A stretch of DNA of 64,000 nucleotides. Source: Roseibium sp. GTDB lineage: Bacteria; Pseudomonadota; Alphaproteobacteria; Rhizobiales; Stappiaceae. The position numbers and the translations under genes are program-made. Every line of letters starts with the position of its first letter. Within the stretch, counting starts at the first letter, position 1. This document shows positions 53,855 through 61,903 of this stretch, one piece after another. Under the pieces are notes generated by a model that made no database searches, had not been told where the DNA came from, and worked only from the letters and a program-made list of their open reading frames with translations. The stretch spans positions 124,001-188,000 of the forward strand of contig JAEPML010000006.1 of the NCBI GenBank assembly GCA_017643925.1. The letters are read 5' to 3'.

Positions 53855-54641
53855 GTACATTGTCCGGCAAAACCGCGTTGATCACCGGCTCGGTCCAGGG
53901 GATCGGCCTGGCAGTCGCAGAGGTTCTGGCGGGCGCGGGCGCGCGCATTGCGGTTCACGGGTTGGCGGATGCTCAGCAGGCAGAAGCCGCCGTTTCGGCG
54001 GTGCGCCCGATGCGCGGTTCTTCGATGCAGATGTGCGCGACGTTGCAAAAATCGAGGCCATGATGGCAGAAGTGGCTGAGTGGGGCGGAGCCGATATCCT
54101 CGTGAACAATGCCGGGATACAGAAAACGGCCAGCCTGGCTGACGCCGACGCTGCAACATGGGATGCCATCCTGGCGGTCAATCTCTCGGCAGCCTTCCAC
54201 ACGATGCGCTTGGGACTTCCGGCTATGGCGGAGCGTGGCTTTGGGCGCGTGATCAACATCGCTTCTGTTCATGGTCTCGTCGGCTCGATCAACAAGGCGC
54301 CCTATGTAGCGTCGAAATTCGGCCTCGTCGGGATGAGCAAGGTGGCGGCGCTTGAATATGCGTCTGCCGGGACAAGGGAGACCGGCGGAGTGACGGTCAA
54401 TTGTATTGCACCGGGCTGGACCGAGACGGCGATCATCGAGGCACAGGTGCAGGCGCGTGCGGAACAATTTGGAGGAGATACGGAAAAGGGCATTGCCGAT
54501 CTCCTGGCCGAGAAGCAACCGTCGCGCCGGACGTCTGCCCCGGAGGAAATCGGAGAGCTCGCTCTCTGGCTCTGTCATCGCCATGCCCACAATGTGACGG
54601 GCGCAACAATACCTGTTGATGGTGGCTGGACCGCGCAATAG
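53851..54641 (+). pseudogene. Short-chain dehydrogenase (3-hydroxybutyrate dehydrogenase-like), frameshifted
   Basis: The ATG overlaps the upstream stop. The first frame gives the cofactor motif LITGSVQGIGLAVAEVLAGA up to about 54003; the rest of the protein is in another frame from about 54003 (APDARFFDADVRD, NNAG, INIASVHGLVGS, YVASKFG, PGWTETAII, PVDGGWTAQ). Joining them needs one extra base near 54001-54008, so one base seems lost. All SDR catalytic residues are present in the two pieces. Family resemblance is to D-3-hydroxybutyrate dehydrogenases. Real mutation or sequencing error cannot be separated here. Confidence 0.85.
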
Positions 54642-54659
54642 CGTCACCGGGACAAGAGT

Positions 54660-54686
54660 TGAAGGGGCGTCCTGCACGGCCCTTCA
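54660..54686. terminator. Convergent-gene hairpin
   Basis: TGAAGGGGCG / CGGCCCTTCA, nine of ten pairs with a 7-base loop, in the spacer between the rightward dehydrogenase remnant and the leftward solute-binding gene. No T-run. Confidence 0.4.
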
Positions 54687-54724
54687 CTCACGCCGAAAGT
54701 GCCCTTCGGAACAGGCCGCTTGGG

Positions 54725-55477
54725 TCAGCTGCCCGAGTTTGAACCTGGCGGCGGGAGAATGGTGTCCCAGGTTCCATCTGACTTCATCACTCCAAACGCG
54801 GCATTGACCCGCTCTGACAGGCTGCGGCCACAGTCATTGTCGCTGAACAGGATCCAGACCTGAAATTCGCTGATCGGATGGTTCCGGTCGTAGATGATGT
54901 TATCGACAGCTGCATCGACGATGGCCTTCTGGCCGGATCGTTCCTCGATAATGGACCCATCGAAACGGCCGATGGACAGCATCTTGATGTTATCCAGGTC
55001 CGAGTTCGGTTCGTCACTGAACTCGATGTTCTTGTTCGATGTCAGGTCCTTCGAATAGGCATATTGCTTGGTGAGCCCGATCCGGAGACCTTCAAGTTCC
55101 GATGCGGATCTGGGAACCGGTGTGCCGGCCCGAACGAAAACGAAGTCTCGTTTGATCAGAATGGGGTCCGACTTGACGGAGGGCACTACAACCCCGGCGC
55201 TTGAGTGTGGAAGAAGCGTATTCACACTTCCCGACTGGAACAGGTTCAATGCCCTGCGCTTGGGAAAGACCCTGATGTTCACATCAAGATTGGCGCGCGT
55301 CGCGGCGGTCCTGAGCAGCTCGACAAACACTCCTTTTTCATCGCTTTCGATGAAATGAGGAATTTCAGCAGCCGCGACGTTTAGTGAATTGCAGTTCGCA
55401 TCGGCGGTGGCTTCCCTCGACACGGTTGCGCACAGAGCGATTACCGCGGTCACGATGAGGAACGATCTGAATTTCAC
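54725..55477 (-). CDS. Periplasmic solute-binding protein, family 3-like
   Basis: 250 residues. Sec signal peptide (MKFRSFLIVTAVIALCATVS, cleavage near ATADA) and an SBP_bac_3-like fold with AAAEIPHFIESDEKGVFVEL, RVFPKRRALNLFQSG, RSASELEGLRIGLTKQYAY. Cys at about 29 and in DNDCGR may form a disulfide. No ABC permease or ATPase gene adjoins it, so it may be an orphan sensor or binding protein. No ligand prediction. Confidence 0.8.
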   Translation of the reverse strand: MKFRSFLIVTAVIALCATVSREATADANCNSLNVAAAEIPHFIESDEKGVFVELLRTAATRANLDVNIRVFPKRRALNLFQSGSVNTLLPHSSAGVVVPSVKSDPILIKRDFVFVRAGTPVPRSASELEGLRIGLTKQYAYSKDLTSNKNIEFSDEPNSDLDNIKMLSIGRFDGSIIEERSGQKAIVDAAVDNIIYDRNHPISEFQVWILFSDNDCGRSLSERVNAAFGVMKSDGTWDTILPPPGSNSGS

Positions 55478-55644
55478 GAGTAGGCCGCTCCTGCGAATCT
55501 GGCTGGTTCTGTTTGTCTGTGGGCCCGGCGGAATCGTTGCGATTGGTATCTGGACAAGGAAAGACTAACGGAGCGGAGACGCGAAGGGTAGTTCGTAAGC
55601 TTACCAAGCGAAATCCACTACAAGCTCAGGAAACGCATGCCATA

Positions 55645-57429
55645 TTAGGCCTTTAAGGCTGTTTTTGCGCGCGCTCTCTGCTTGATGATTTCCATCTTGC
55701 GGTGCGTTGCGACCGCCTGCTGACCGCCACGGGTGGCGGTGTAAAGACCCAGTTTCTCGAAGTCGCCCTGACCGACCGGGGCAATGGCCTCGTCTGTGTA
55801 GTCGAAGCGCTTCGGGTCCGACCACAGTTTCTTGATGAAGTTCAGATAGCGCCAGCGTTTGAAGAGCAGGATCGAGATATTCCGAACGGTCTCGTAATAG
55901 TGCCTTGGATAGAATGTGATGGGGTTTTCCCTGGGAAGTCCCGGCCGTCTGTCACGCCGATATTTCAATCTCAGATAACCGCCATCGAGCGAGAAGACGT
56001 TGTGCAGCCTCGACCCGGTTCCGTAGACGAGTAACCGGTTCATCGTGGAAATCTTCTTGTTGCTGCCAAGGGCCGCCGCGCGCTTCAGGATCGTCCGGCA
56101 GTGTTCCGGTGAATAGAAGCTTGCCCATGCCTTCAGATAAGTTTTGTCCAGGTCGTTGCCCGGAAAATTTGGATGCCGGATTACCGCGTGCGTGAGGTCA
56201 TACTTGTTGAGATCGGGATCGATCCACTGCCCGGCCGCAACTGCATTCTTGTGGTCTTCCGAACCCGGCAGAGGTGTCAGGACGGAGAGCGAAAGAATGT
56301 CGACGGCCAGTTCGCGCTTGATAACCTCGATGTCCCTCAGGACGGATTCTTCCGTGTCATTTGGAAAACCGATGATGTAACCGGCTGTCAGAACCACCGG
56401 ATGCTGTTTCCAGGCAAGAAACATTTCCCTGTAATCGGTGATCTTGTTCTGACGTTTCTTGGAACCCGCGAGATTGTCGGGGTTGATGTTCTCAAGTCCG
56501 ATAAACACCTGGTCGACGCCCGCACGGACACATTTGTCTATGAAGTTCGGAATCTTGTGGCAGAGCGTATCGACCTGGATGATCAGGGTAAAATCCAGAC
56601 CTTCCTGCTCCCGAAGCCGGATGAGCGTGTCGAGAAATGCCTCCCAGTTCCGGTTGCGTGCGAAATTGTCGTCGGTGACGAAGAATTTTGTCATGCCAAT
56701 CCGCGCGTGATCGCGAATGATGCCTTCGAGGTCCTCGGTTGATCTGAAACGGCTGCCACGCCCCTGCACGTTGATGATGCAGCAGAAACTGCATTCAAAC
56801 GGGCAGCCTCGGCCAAGGTCGAAACTGCCATACCCGAGTGTTGATCGATCGACCTGCTCCTTCTTGACGATCGGGACCGGTTCACCGGGGAGGGAGGGGA
56901 GGTTCTTCGTGTGGTCATAGACCGGTTTCAGGTCGCCTGAATAGGCATCCTTCAAGACATCGTCGAAGCGGCCGCCCTCGGCTTCGCCCAAAAAGAAACT
57001 GATACCCAGATCCGCTGCCTCCTTCATATCGTCCGGCATTTCGGCAAGCATCGCCATGCAGCCGGTGACATGAAACCCGCCGATCGCAACGGGAATGGAG
57101 GCATCCAGGAACGGTTTTGCCAGATCAACAGCTCTGGGAAACTGGTTGCTCTGCACGCCGACGAAACAGACAAATGCCCGTGCGCCATCTGATCGAACGG
57201 TCTCGATCAGCCTTTCAGGCCGGATACGTGTGTTACCTTCGTCGATTGTGTGGATCTGAATAGACGCATCGGAACCAAGCACTTGGCGTTCAACGCAATC
57301 CAATGCGATGCCGTAAAGGCAGGAGAGTGAATTTGCCGGGATGGATGTCTTCAGCCAATGAATTGGATAGCCGTCATCGTCATATTTTGTCGGCCGTATA
57401 AGTATTAGGTGAAAAGAATTTGTCGTCAT
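55645..57429 (-). CDS. B12-binding-domain radical SAM protein
   Basis: 594 residues from the ATG at 57429, which has GGGAAGGG upstream; the frame is open to 57501 without support. An N-terminal cobalamin-binding-like Rossmann domain (about 5-170, IPVAIGGFHVTGCMAML) precedes the radical SAM core with CPFECSFC (Cys209, 213, 216) binding the [4Fe-4S] cluster, and barrel strands FFVTDDNFARNR and VFIGLENINPDNL. A basic C-terminal 150 residues has no recognised fold. Class B radical SAM enzymes often methylate unactivated carbons. It lies 225 bp downstream of the amphi-Trp gene on the same strand and may or may not belong to the cassette beyond it. Confidence 0.9.
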   Translation of the reverse strand: MTTNSFHLILIRPTKYDDDGYPIHWLKTSIPANSLSCLYGIALDCVERQVLGSDASIQIHTIDEGNTRIRPERLIETVRSDGARAFVCFVGVQSNQFPRAVDLAKPFLDASIPVAIGGFHVTGCMAMLAEMPDDMKEAADLGISFFLGEAEGGRFDDVLKDAYSGDLKPVYDHTKNLPSLPGEPVPIVKKEQVDRSTLGYGSFDLGRGCPFECSFCCIINVQGRGSRFRSTEDLEGIIRDHARIGMTKFFVTDDNFARNRNWEAFLDTLIRLREQEGLDFTLIIQVDTLCHKIPNFIDKCVRAGVDQVFIGLENINPDNLAGSKKRQNKITDYREMFLAWKQHPVVLTAGYIIGFPNDTEESVLRDIEVIKRELAVDILSLSVLTPLPGSEDHKNAVAAGQWIDPDLNKYDLTHAVIRHPNFPGNDLDKTYLKAWASFYSPEHCRTILKRAAALGSNKKISTMNRLLVYGTGSRLHNVFSLDGGYLRLKYRRDRRPGLPRENPITFYPRHYYETVRNISILLFKRWRYLNFIKKLWSDPKRFDYTDEAIAPVGQGDFEKLGLYTATRGGQQAVATHRKMEIIKQRARAKTALKA

Positions 57430-57654
57430 GAACAATCCCTTCCCGAAGAAGGGGCTGGTCAACAAAACTAATCCCTCCCTCATCCTTGGAAATACTAACA
57501 AGGTTGCTGGTCACAAGGAAGTGCTGACGCGATTCTTTTGGTTCGGGTGAGTTGTCGGATGGATCAGATCTTGTCACCCGGCCGCGATGCGTCTTTAAGC
57601 GACAACCGGATGCGCGGCATTGTGAATGCTCCGCGATCTGAACCTGGTCTGTCT

Positions 57655-57924
57655 CTAGCGGACCTTGAGGTCTGCCTTCTGGCGGGGCGCTTCCGCAGCT
57701 TCGGTCCAAGTCATTCGAAGGTCGATCCGGTTGGATCCGTTCGACCGTTCTGCCCGCACGCGAAGAGTGATCAATCCATCGGGTGCCAGAACAAGCTCGT
57801 CTTCGCCGTCGCCCAATGTCAGCTCACCCTTGCCGATCCCCTTAGTGACCGCCTCCAGCAGGGCCTTGATCGACTTGCGGCTCTGGATCGACTCGTGACG
57901 GAAAGTGCCGTCGCCGTTATGCAT
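57655..57924 (-). CDS. Amphi-Trp domain protein
   Basis: 89 residues, one amphi-Trp domain over nearly the whole length: FRHESIQSRKSIKALLEAV, KGIGKGELTLGDGEDELVL, PDGLITLRVRAERSNGSN and RIDLRMTWTEA. The fold alternates charged and hydrophobic residues and ends with the conserved Trp. Function unknown; the family is repeatedly found with HprK-related kinases and ATP-grasp enzymes. It could be a small carrier or substrate. Last gene of the cassette; its start overlaps the metallophosphatase stop by 8 bp. Confidence 0.88.
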   Translation of the reverse strand: MHNGDGTFRHESIQSRKSIKALLEAVTKGIGKGELTLGDGEDELVLAPDGLITLRVRAERSNGSNRIDLRMTWTEAAEAPRQKADLKVR

Positions 57925-59254
57925 GATGGATCTCCACGAGATGATGTTCCGGCTTGAAATGTTTGACCCTTGGATAGTCAGAACTCAAGCCCACAACATC
58001 TCCGGTCGGAAAAATCAATGTCGCTCCGGCACCAATCCCGGGCAGACCTTCCAGGTGCCGGGAGGATCGGTCGAGCGTGACGTCGCCTTCCAGGTGCAGC
58101 AAACCGCGCTTTGAGAGGATACGTTGACCCCTGTGGTTGTTCACATGACCCTGGACGATCATCTTGATCCCGCATTCATGCAATGCGTTCACGCCTTCCT
58201 CTGTCAGCAATCCGTCAACGGGACGATATTTGGTGCGCACGAGATTTGCGACGGAGCCGGAGTAGAAGGAAAACGGATCCTTTTCGGCCTCGAGACGGTA
58301 CCGGGCATTCACGGCCTTGCTGCCCTGGTGTGCAAGAAGATCGCACATGGCATCGTCAATTCCGGCATGCACAAAGAGCAGCGACCCGATCCGCTCGATC
58401 ACGTCCATGGCCGTAAAGAACCAGCTGTAAGCACCTCCAGGTGTCAGAAAGAGGTCGTGGCAGCACAGCGCTGCCGCATAGAGCTCACGCATTGTCAGCC
58501 CTTCCGCCTTCGCCTGTTTGGCGAACTGCTTCGACTTCTTCTTCAGCTTGCGCATCTCCTTGTCGATACCGGCAGGCGTCAGGTACGGGGCGGCTGCTAC
58601 AGGGAAGGTTTCGACCCAGTCCCTGGATGGAAAGATCTTTTTCCTGCAGGCCTTTTCGTCCGGCACGCGGGCCAGATCGGCAGAGGTGACATAACGTGTT
58701 CTGATCTCGCGCAGGAGCGGCAGGATCTTGCGCCCCATGCGCACGAACAGGTGTTCGGTCAGGGGTGTTCGAGGCATGGTCAATCCCCTGATCGCAAGCC
58801 GAAGCCGCAAGTCGTGATTGCCTGCCAGAAGATGGAGGTCCGCACCCTGGTCGATCAGCTCGCGCAGCGCATCAAGCATATCCAGATTTGACGGGCCCTT
58901 GTCCAGGCAATCGCCACCCACAACGATCTTGGCGGTGTTGCCGAAGGCAGTCAGGGAGAAATCGTCACCGCGTCTTCTAACTGCGCCCGAGGCGACAAGC
59001 GACCGGAGGAAACCGTCGGCGTCTGCATGTGGGTCGGATACGAAAACGACCGGTTGATCCGGCCAGAGCCAGTTTCCGTGTGAGGCGGCCGCGCGCAGGC
59101 TGGCCCGAACGGCTTCCAGATTGCCTCCGGAATGATCCTCAGCCAGGGGCCAGATTTCCAGGTCTCGCGGAAAACCGGTCAGTTCGCATGCGTCATCGAA
59201 CATCGGGGGCAACAGAGGCGCAATTCCCGATGAATTGTCTGCCAGCTCGCCCAT
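57917..59254 (-). CDS. Metallophosphoesterase (calcineurin-like)
   Basis: 445 residues, larger than typical because of a helical insert (about 150-290, KEMRKLKKKSKQFAKQAKAE). Di-metal motifs in order: FVSDPHADADG (Asp74, His76), GGDCLDKGPSN (Asp115-region), AGNHDLR (His147), FVHAGID and VQGHVNNHRG. Predicted cytoplasmic Ser/Thr-type or small-molecule phosphatase. In the cassette it may reverse the phosphorylation by the kinase-like proteins. 11 bp after the histidine phosphatase stop and 8-bp overlap with amphi-Trp gene. Confidence 0.9.
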   Translation of the reverse strand: MGELADNSSGIAPLLPPMFDDACELTGFPRDLEIWPLAEDHSGGNLEAVRASLRAAASHGNWLWPDQPVVFVSDPHADADGFLRSLVASGAVRRRGDDFSLTAFGNTAKIVVGGDCLDKGPSNLDMLDALRELIDQGADLHLLAGNHDLRLRLAIRGLTMPRTPLTEHLFVRMGRKILPLLREIRTRYVTSADLARVPDEKACRKKIFPSRDWVETFPVAAAPYLTPAGIDKEMRKLKKKSKQFAKQAKAEGLTMRELYAAALCCHDLFLTPGGAYSWFFTAMDVIERIGSLLFVHAGIDDAMCDLLAHQGSKAVNARYRLEAEKDPFSFYSGSVANLVRTKYRPVDGLLTEEGVNALHECGIKMIVQGHVNNHRGQRILSKRGLLHLEGDVTLDRSSRHLEGLPGIGAGATLIFPTGDVVGLSSDYPRVKHFKPEHHLVEIHHA

Positions 59255-59265
59255 GGGCTATTCCT

Positions 59266-59955
59266 TCAATCCAGAGCATTTTCCTTAGCCTGGCGAATCT
59301 TCCACTTGCCGCCAGAATGGGCCCATGTACCATCCGGATTGTGACAGAGCTGTAACGGTTTCGCGTGATACATGCTGAACCGGCTAATTTCGTCGCGGGT
59401 CAGGACGCCAAGCAAATGCGCGGCATGACGAAACGATGCGCCATGTCCGAAAAACAGGGTCAAGCTGCCGGCTGGCCTGTCCTTCAGGGTCTCCTTTAAA
59501 AGGCTGGCCACACGCACGCCGGCCATCATGAGAGATTCGGCTCCCTGCAAGGGCAGGCAGTAATCACTGTCCGATTTCCAGCCGGGCGGGGGCATTTCGA
59601 AGCGCGGATCTGCTTCCAGGATGCGCTCTATCTCGTCCAGCGTCAGGTTGGCGGCGCTGCCAACCGAGCGTTCGGCAAGAGCCGGCGTTTGAACCACTTC
59701 CACCTTGTGTCCGTGGTCGATCAGAACTTCACAGGCAATTTGCGCTGTTTGCCAGGCGCGGAGTTGCCTCGAACAAAAGACCACGCCATGAAGGACCAAA
59801 CCGTCCCTTTCAATCACTTTTGCAAGTTCTTCCCCGCAGCGCCGTGCCTGAGCTTCGCCCTCCTCGGTCAGGGGATAGGGTTGCAGGGCGCTCGGCGTAT
59901 CCACCCGCTGGTGATAGGCGCCGTGGCGAATGAGGGCGGCACGCGGACCTGTCAT
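59266..59955 (-). CDS. Histidine phosphatase superfamily protein
   Basis: 229 residues. The RHG motif (Arg10-His11-Gly12) with phospho-acceptor His11, VFCSRQLRAWQTAQI, and the second catalytic His in LTLFFGHGASFRH. Phosphoglycerate-mutase-like fold acting as a phosphatase. It overlaps the HprK-related gene by 4 bp. A second phosphatase beside the metallophosphatase in one cassette suggests two different phosphorylated substrates or sequential steps. Confidence 0.92.
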   Translation of the reverse strand: MTGPRAALIRHGAYHQRVDTPSALQPYPLTEEGEAQARRCGEELAKVIERDGLVLHGVVFCSRQLRAWQTAQIACEVLIDHGHKVEVVQTPALAERSVGSAANLTLDEIERILEADPRFEMPPPGWKSDSDYCLPLQGAESLMMAGVRVASLLKETLKDRPAGSLTLFFGHGASFRHAAHLLGVLTRDEISRFSMYHAKPLQLCHNPDGTWAHSGGKWKIRQAKENALD

Positions 59956-61025
59956 GAAAACAACTCCCCGCCGGCTTGTGCCAAAACGTCAAAGTCAATC
60001 TTGCCGGTGACTTCGCGTATGCGCACATTTTCAAGCTGACGCAGATATCCTTCGGGCACCAGTGGATCGGTATCGCGAAGAAACACGCCGCGTCGGTCCT
60101 GGTAGAAAGGGCCTGGGCTCTTCATGATGGCACTGAGCAAGTCGGGTCGCTCCCGCAGGACTGCATCGCGCAGTGTGGTGGGCTCCCCAGTGTCCCGGCT
60201 CCAGTTCAGGACCCAGAATTCGGTCAGTGGCATCGTGAATTGCACCCGGTTGGCACCGTAAATGTCGGATATGAACAGGTCGTGCTTTTCTTCCAGCTGC
60301 CACAGGTCTTCAGAAGGCATTTGTGCCAGTTGCTGTCGCCGCGCCGCAGACAGCATCGGCGCAAGCCGCTCGTTGTGAAGGATCGTGCCGGGGTTGATGC
60401 GCGGGTTCTTTGGAATGCCCAGCCCGGTTGGTCCGTCTCCTGAGCTGCGTACCATCAGCCGGTCATTGGTGACGAACCTCGTGGTTTCCAGATCCATCAT
60501 GCGCAGGATCGCGGTCGATTTGCCACCGCCGGACAATCCGGCAATCGCCAGGCCGTTCACGCCGTCCGTCACTGCCGCAGCATGGCAGATCTCCCAGCCG
60601 TCCCGCTTGCAGATGTTGAGGATCTGCGTGTTGACGAAGTTGATGACCTGGTTGGGGTGTTTGAGGCACGGCCCCATTGCGACCATCACCTGTGGCGATT
60701 GAACGAACGTCATTCCGGTTCGGATCTTGTGAACAAGGCGGCCGTCTTCAATGTCGTGATAGGCGTCCTTGCGGCCGGTCTTGCCGGGTTCGCGCGCCCA
60801 GTCGGTCCAGACCGGCTCGCCGCTCAGATGCTGCTCCTGCAGGACATCAACGGTTGTGTCAACAGGGCCTTCCTTGCTGAGTGCGTCTGCAAAGTGGCGG
60901 CGCAATTCGATGGCCATGGGCGTGTTGCATCTCACGGCAAGTCGCACCGGCCCCGCCTCCAGAAAGAGCGTTTCGGGCAAGTCGGTCCGGTCGAGACCTG
61001 CAAGAACACTGGCAACCGTGGTCAT
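59952..61025 (-). CDS. HprK-related kinase (type B, GAK cassette)
   Basis: 357 residues from the ATG at 61025, which overlaps the ATP-grasp stop (ATGA). The P-loop GLSGGGKST (163-171) and preceding GWEICHAAAV match HPr kinase/phosphorylase relatives; the C-terminal half (TRFVTNDRLMVRS, RINPGTILHNERLA) is like the HprK-related kinase B group. There is no PTS HPr gene in the window. Predicted P-loop kinase of a protein or peptide; the amphi-Trp protein is one possible target. Confidence 0.88.
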   Translation of the reverse strand: MTTVASVLAGLDRTDLPETLFLEAGPVRLAVRCNTPMAIELRRHFADALSKEGPVDTTVDVLQEQHLSGEPVWTDWAREPGKTGRKDAYHDIEDGRLVHKIRTGMTFVQSPQVMVAMGPCLKHPNQVINFVNTQILNICKRDGWEICHAAAVTDGVNGLAIAGLSGGGKSTAILRMMDLETTRFVTNDRLMVRSSGDGPTGLGIPKNPRINPGTILHNERLAPMLSAARRQQLAQMPSEDLWQLEEKHDLFISDIYGANRVQFTMPLTEFWVLNWSRDTGEPTTLRDAVLRERPDLLSAIMKSPGPFYQDRRGVFLRDTDPLVPEGYLRQLENVRIREVTGKIDFDVLAQAGGELFS

Positions 61026-61903
61026 GCGGTCACCTGAGCAAGAACATGATCTGCGAGTGCACCGGCAGCATCCAGCCCGCATCCTTCCTTGACGCCTCGA
61101 AAGCCGCCAAATGCCGAGACTTCAAAAACAATTGGGCCATTGTCCGTCAAGGCGACATCGACGGTCGTGAAATCAAGACCAAACGGGGCCTGCGCCTTGC
61201 GGGCCAATTCGATCAGTTCGGCATCGGGCTCGAAGGGAGCGTATTTGCCGCCACTATGGATCGTCGTGTTCCAACTGTCCGACTGGCTGACCCGGGCGTA
61301 GGTGCACATGTAGGTCCCGTCGAGGAACACCATGCCGAGGTCCTGTCCGGACAGCTCCAGTTTTTCCTGGATATACATAACGGGATTGGCGTCAGCGAAG
61401 GCTGCAATGGCAGACCGTGCATCCGCATTTGCGTCAATCACGCACATGCCACGGGCCTTGGTCGAGTAGAGCGGTTTGAACACGGCAGCACCAAATCGTT
61501 CAACGGTATCAAGCGCGGCTTCGATATCCTCGGTAATGACGGTTGCGGGCATTGGAGCCCCTGCAACGCGCAGGCTGACCGTACAGGCAAGGCGGTCGAT
61601 CAGACGCAGGATTGCCTCCGGTTTCGAAAATATCCTGACCCCGCGGGCTTCAACCATGCGCAGCAGTTCCAGCCTGTCCAGGGCGTGGGGGCTGTAGACC
61701 TCGCTGACCTTCTTGACGATCAGCCCGTCAAGGGCGCTCAAGTCCTCACCCTTGTAAAGAAGCGCGCCGGTTTCCAGATCAAGCACGACCTTCGCCATGT
61801 CCACGACAAGTCGAAAGCCTGTGCGCGCATGTACCGCGTCTGCCAGGGCCTCGGTTGACCATTTGCCGGGGATACCTACGACCCCGATCCTGAGCTCAGT
61901 CAA
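61022..61903 (-). CDS. ATP-grasp enzyme (GAK cassette)
   Basis: 293 residues, RimK-like ATP-grasp ligase. N-terminal pre-ATP domain (RIGVVGIPGKWSTEAL), then the ATP-grasp core with SLRVAGAPMPATVITEDIEAA, GAAVFKPLYSTKARGM, YIQEKLELSGQDLGMVFLDG, and the metal-binding C-terminal strand VFEVSAFGGFRGVKEGCG. These enzymes ligate a carboxylate to an amine or thiol using ATP. Overlaps the PhoU/kinase fusion gene by 8 bp and the HprK-related gene by 4 bp. Confidence 0.9.
   Translation of the reverse strand: MTELRIGVVGIPGKWSTEALADAVHARTGFRLVVDMAKVVLDLETGALLYKGEDLSALDGLIVKKVSEVYSPHALDRLELLRMVEARGVRIFSKPEAILRLIDRLACTVSLRVAGAPMPATVITEDIEAALDTVERFGAAVFKPLYSTKARGMCVIDANADARSAIAAFADANPVMYIQEKLELSGQDLGMVFLDGTYMCTYARVSQSDSWNTTIHSGGKYAPFEPDAELIELARKAQAPFGLDFTTVDVALTDNGPIVFEVSAFGGFRGVKEGCGLDAAGALADHVLAQVTA

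Noticed and set aside
60881..61858. 325-codon plus-strand open frame
   Set aside because: Antisense to the HprK-related and ATP-grasp genes.
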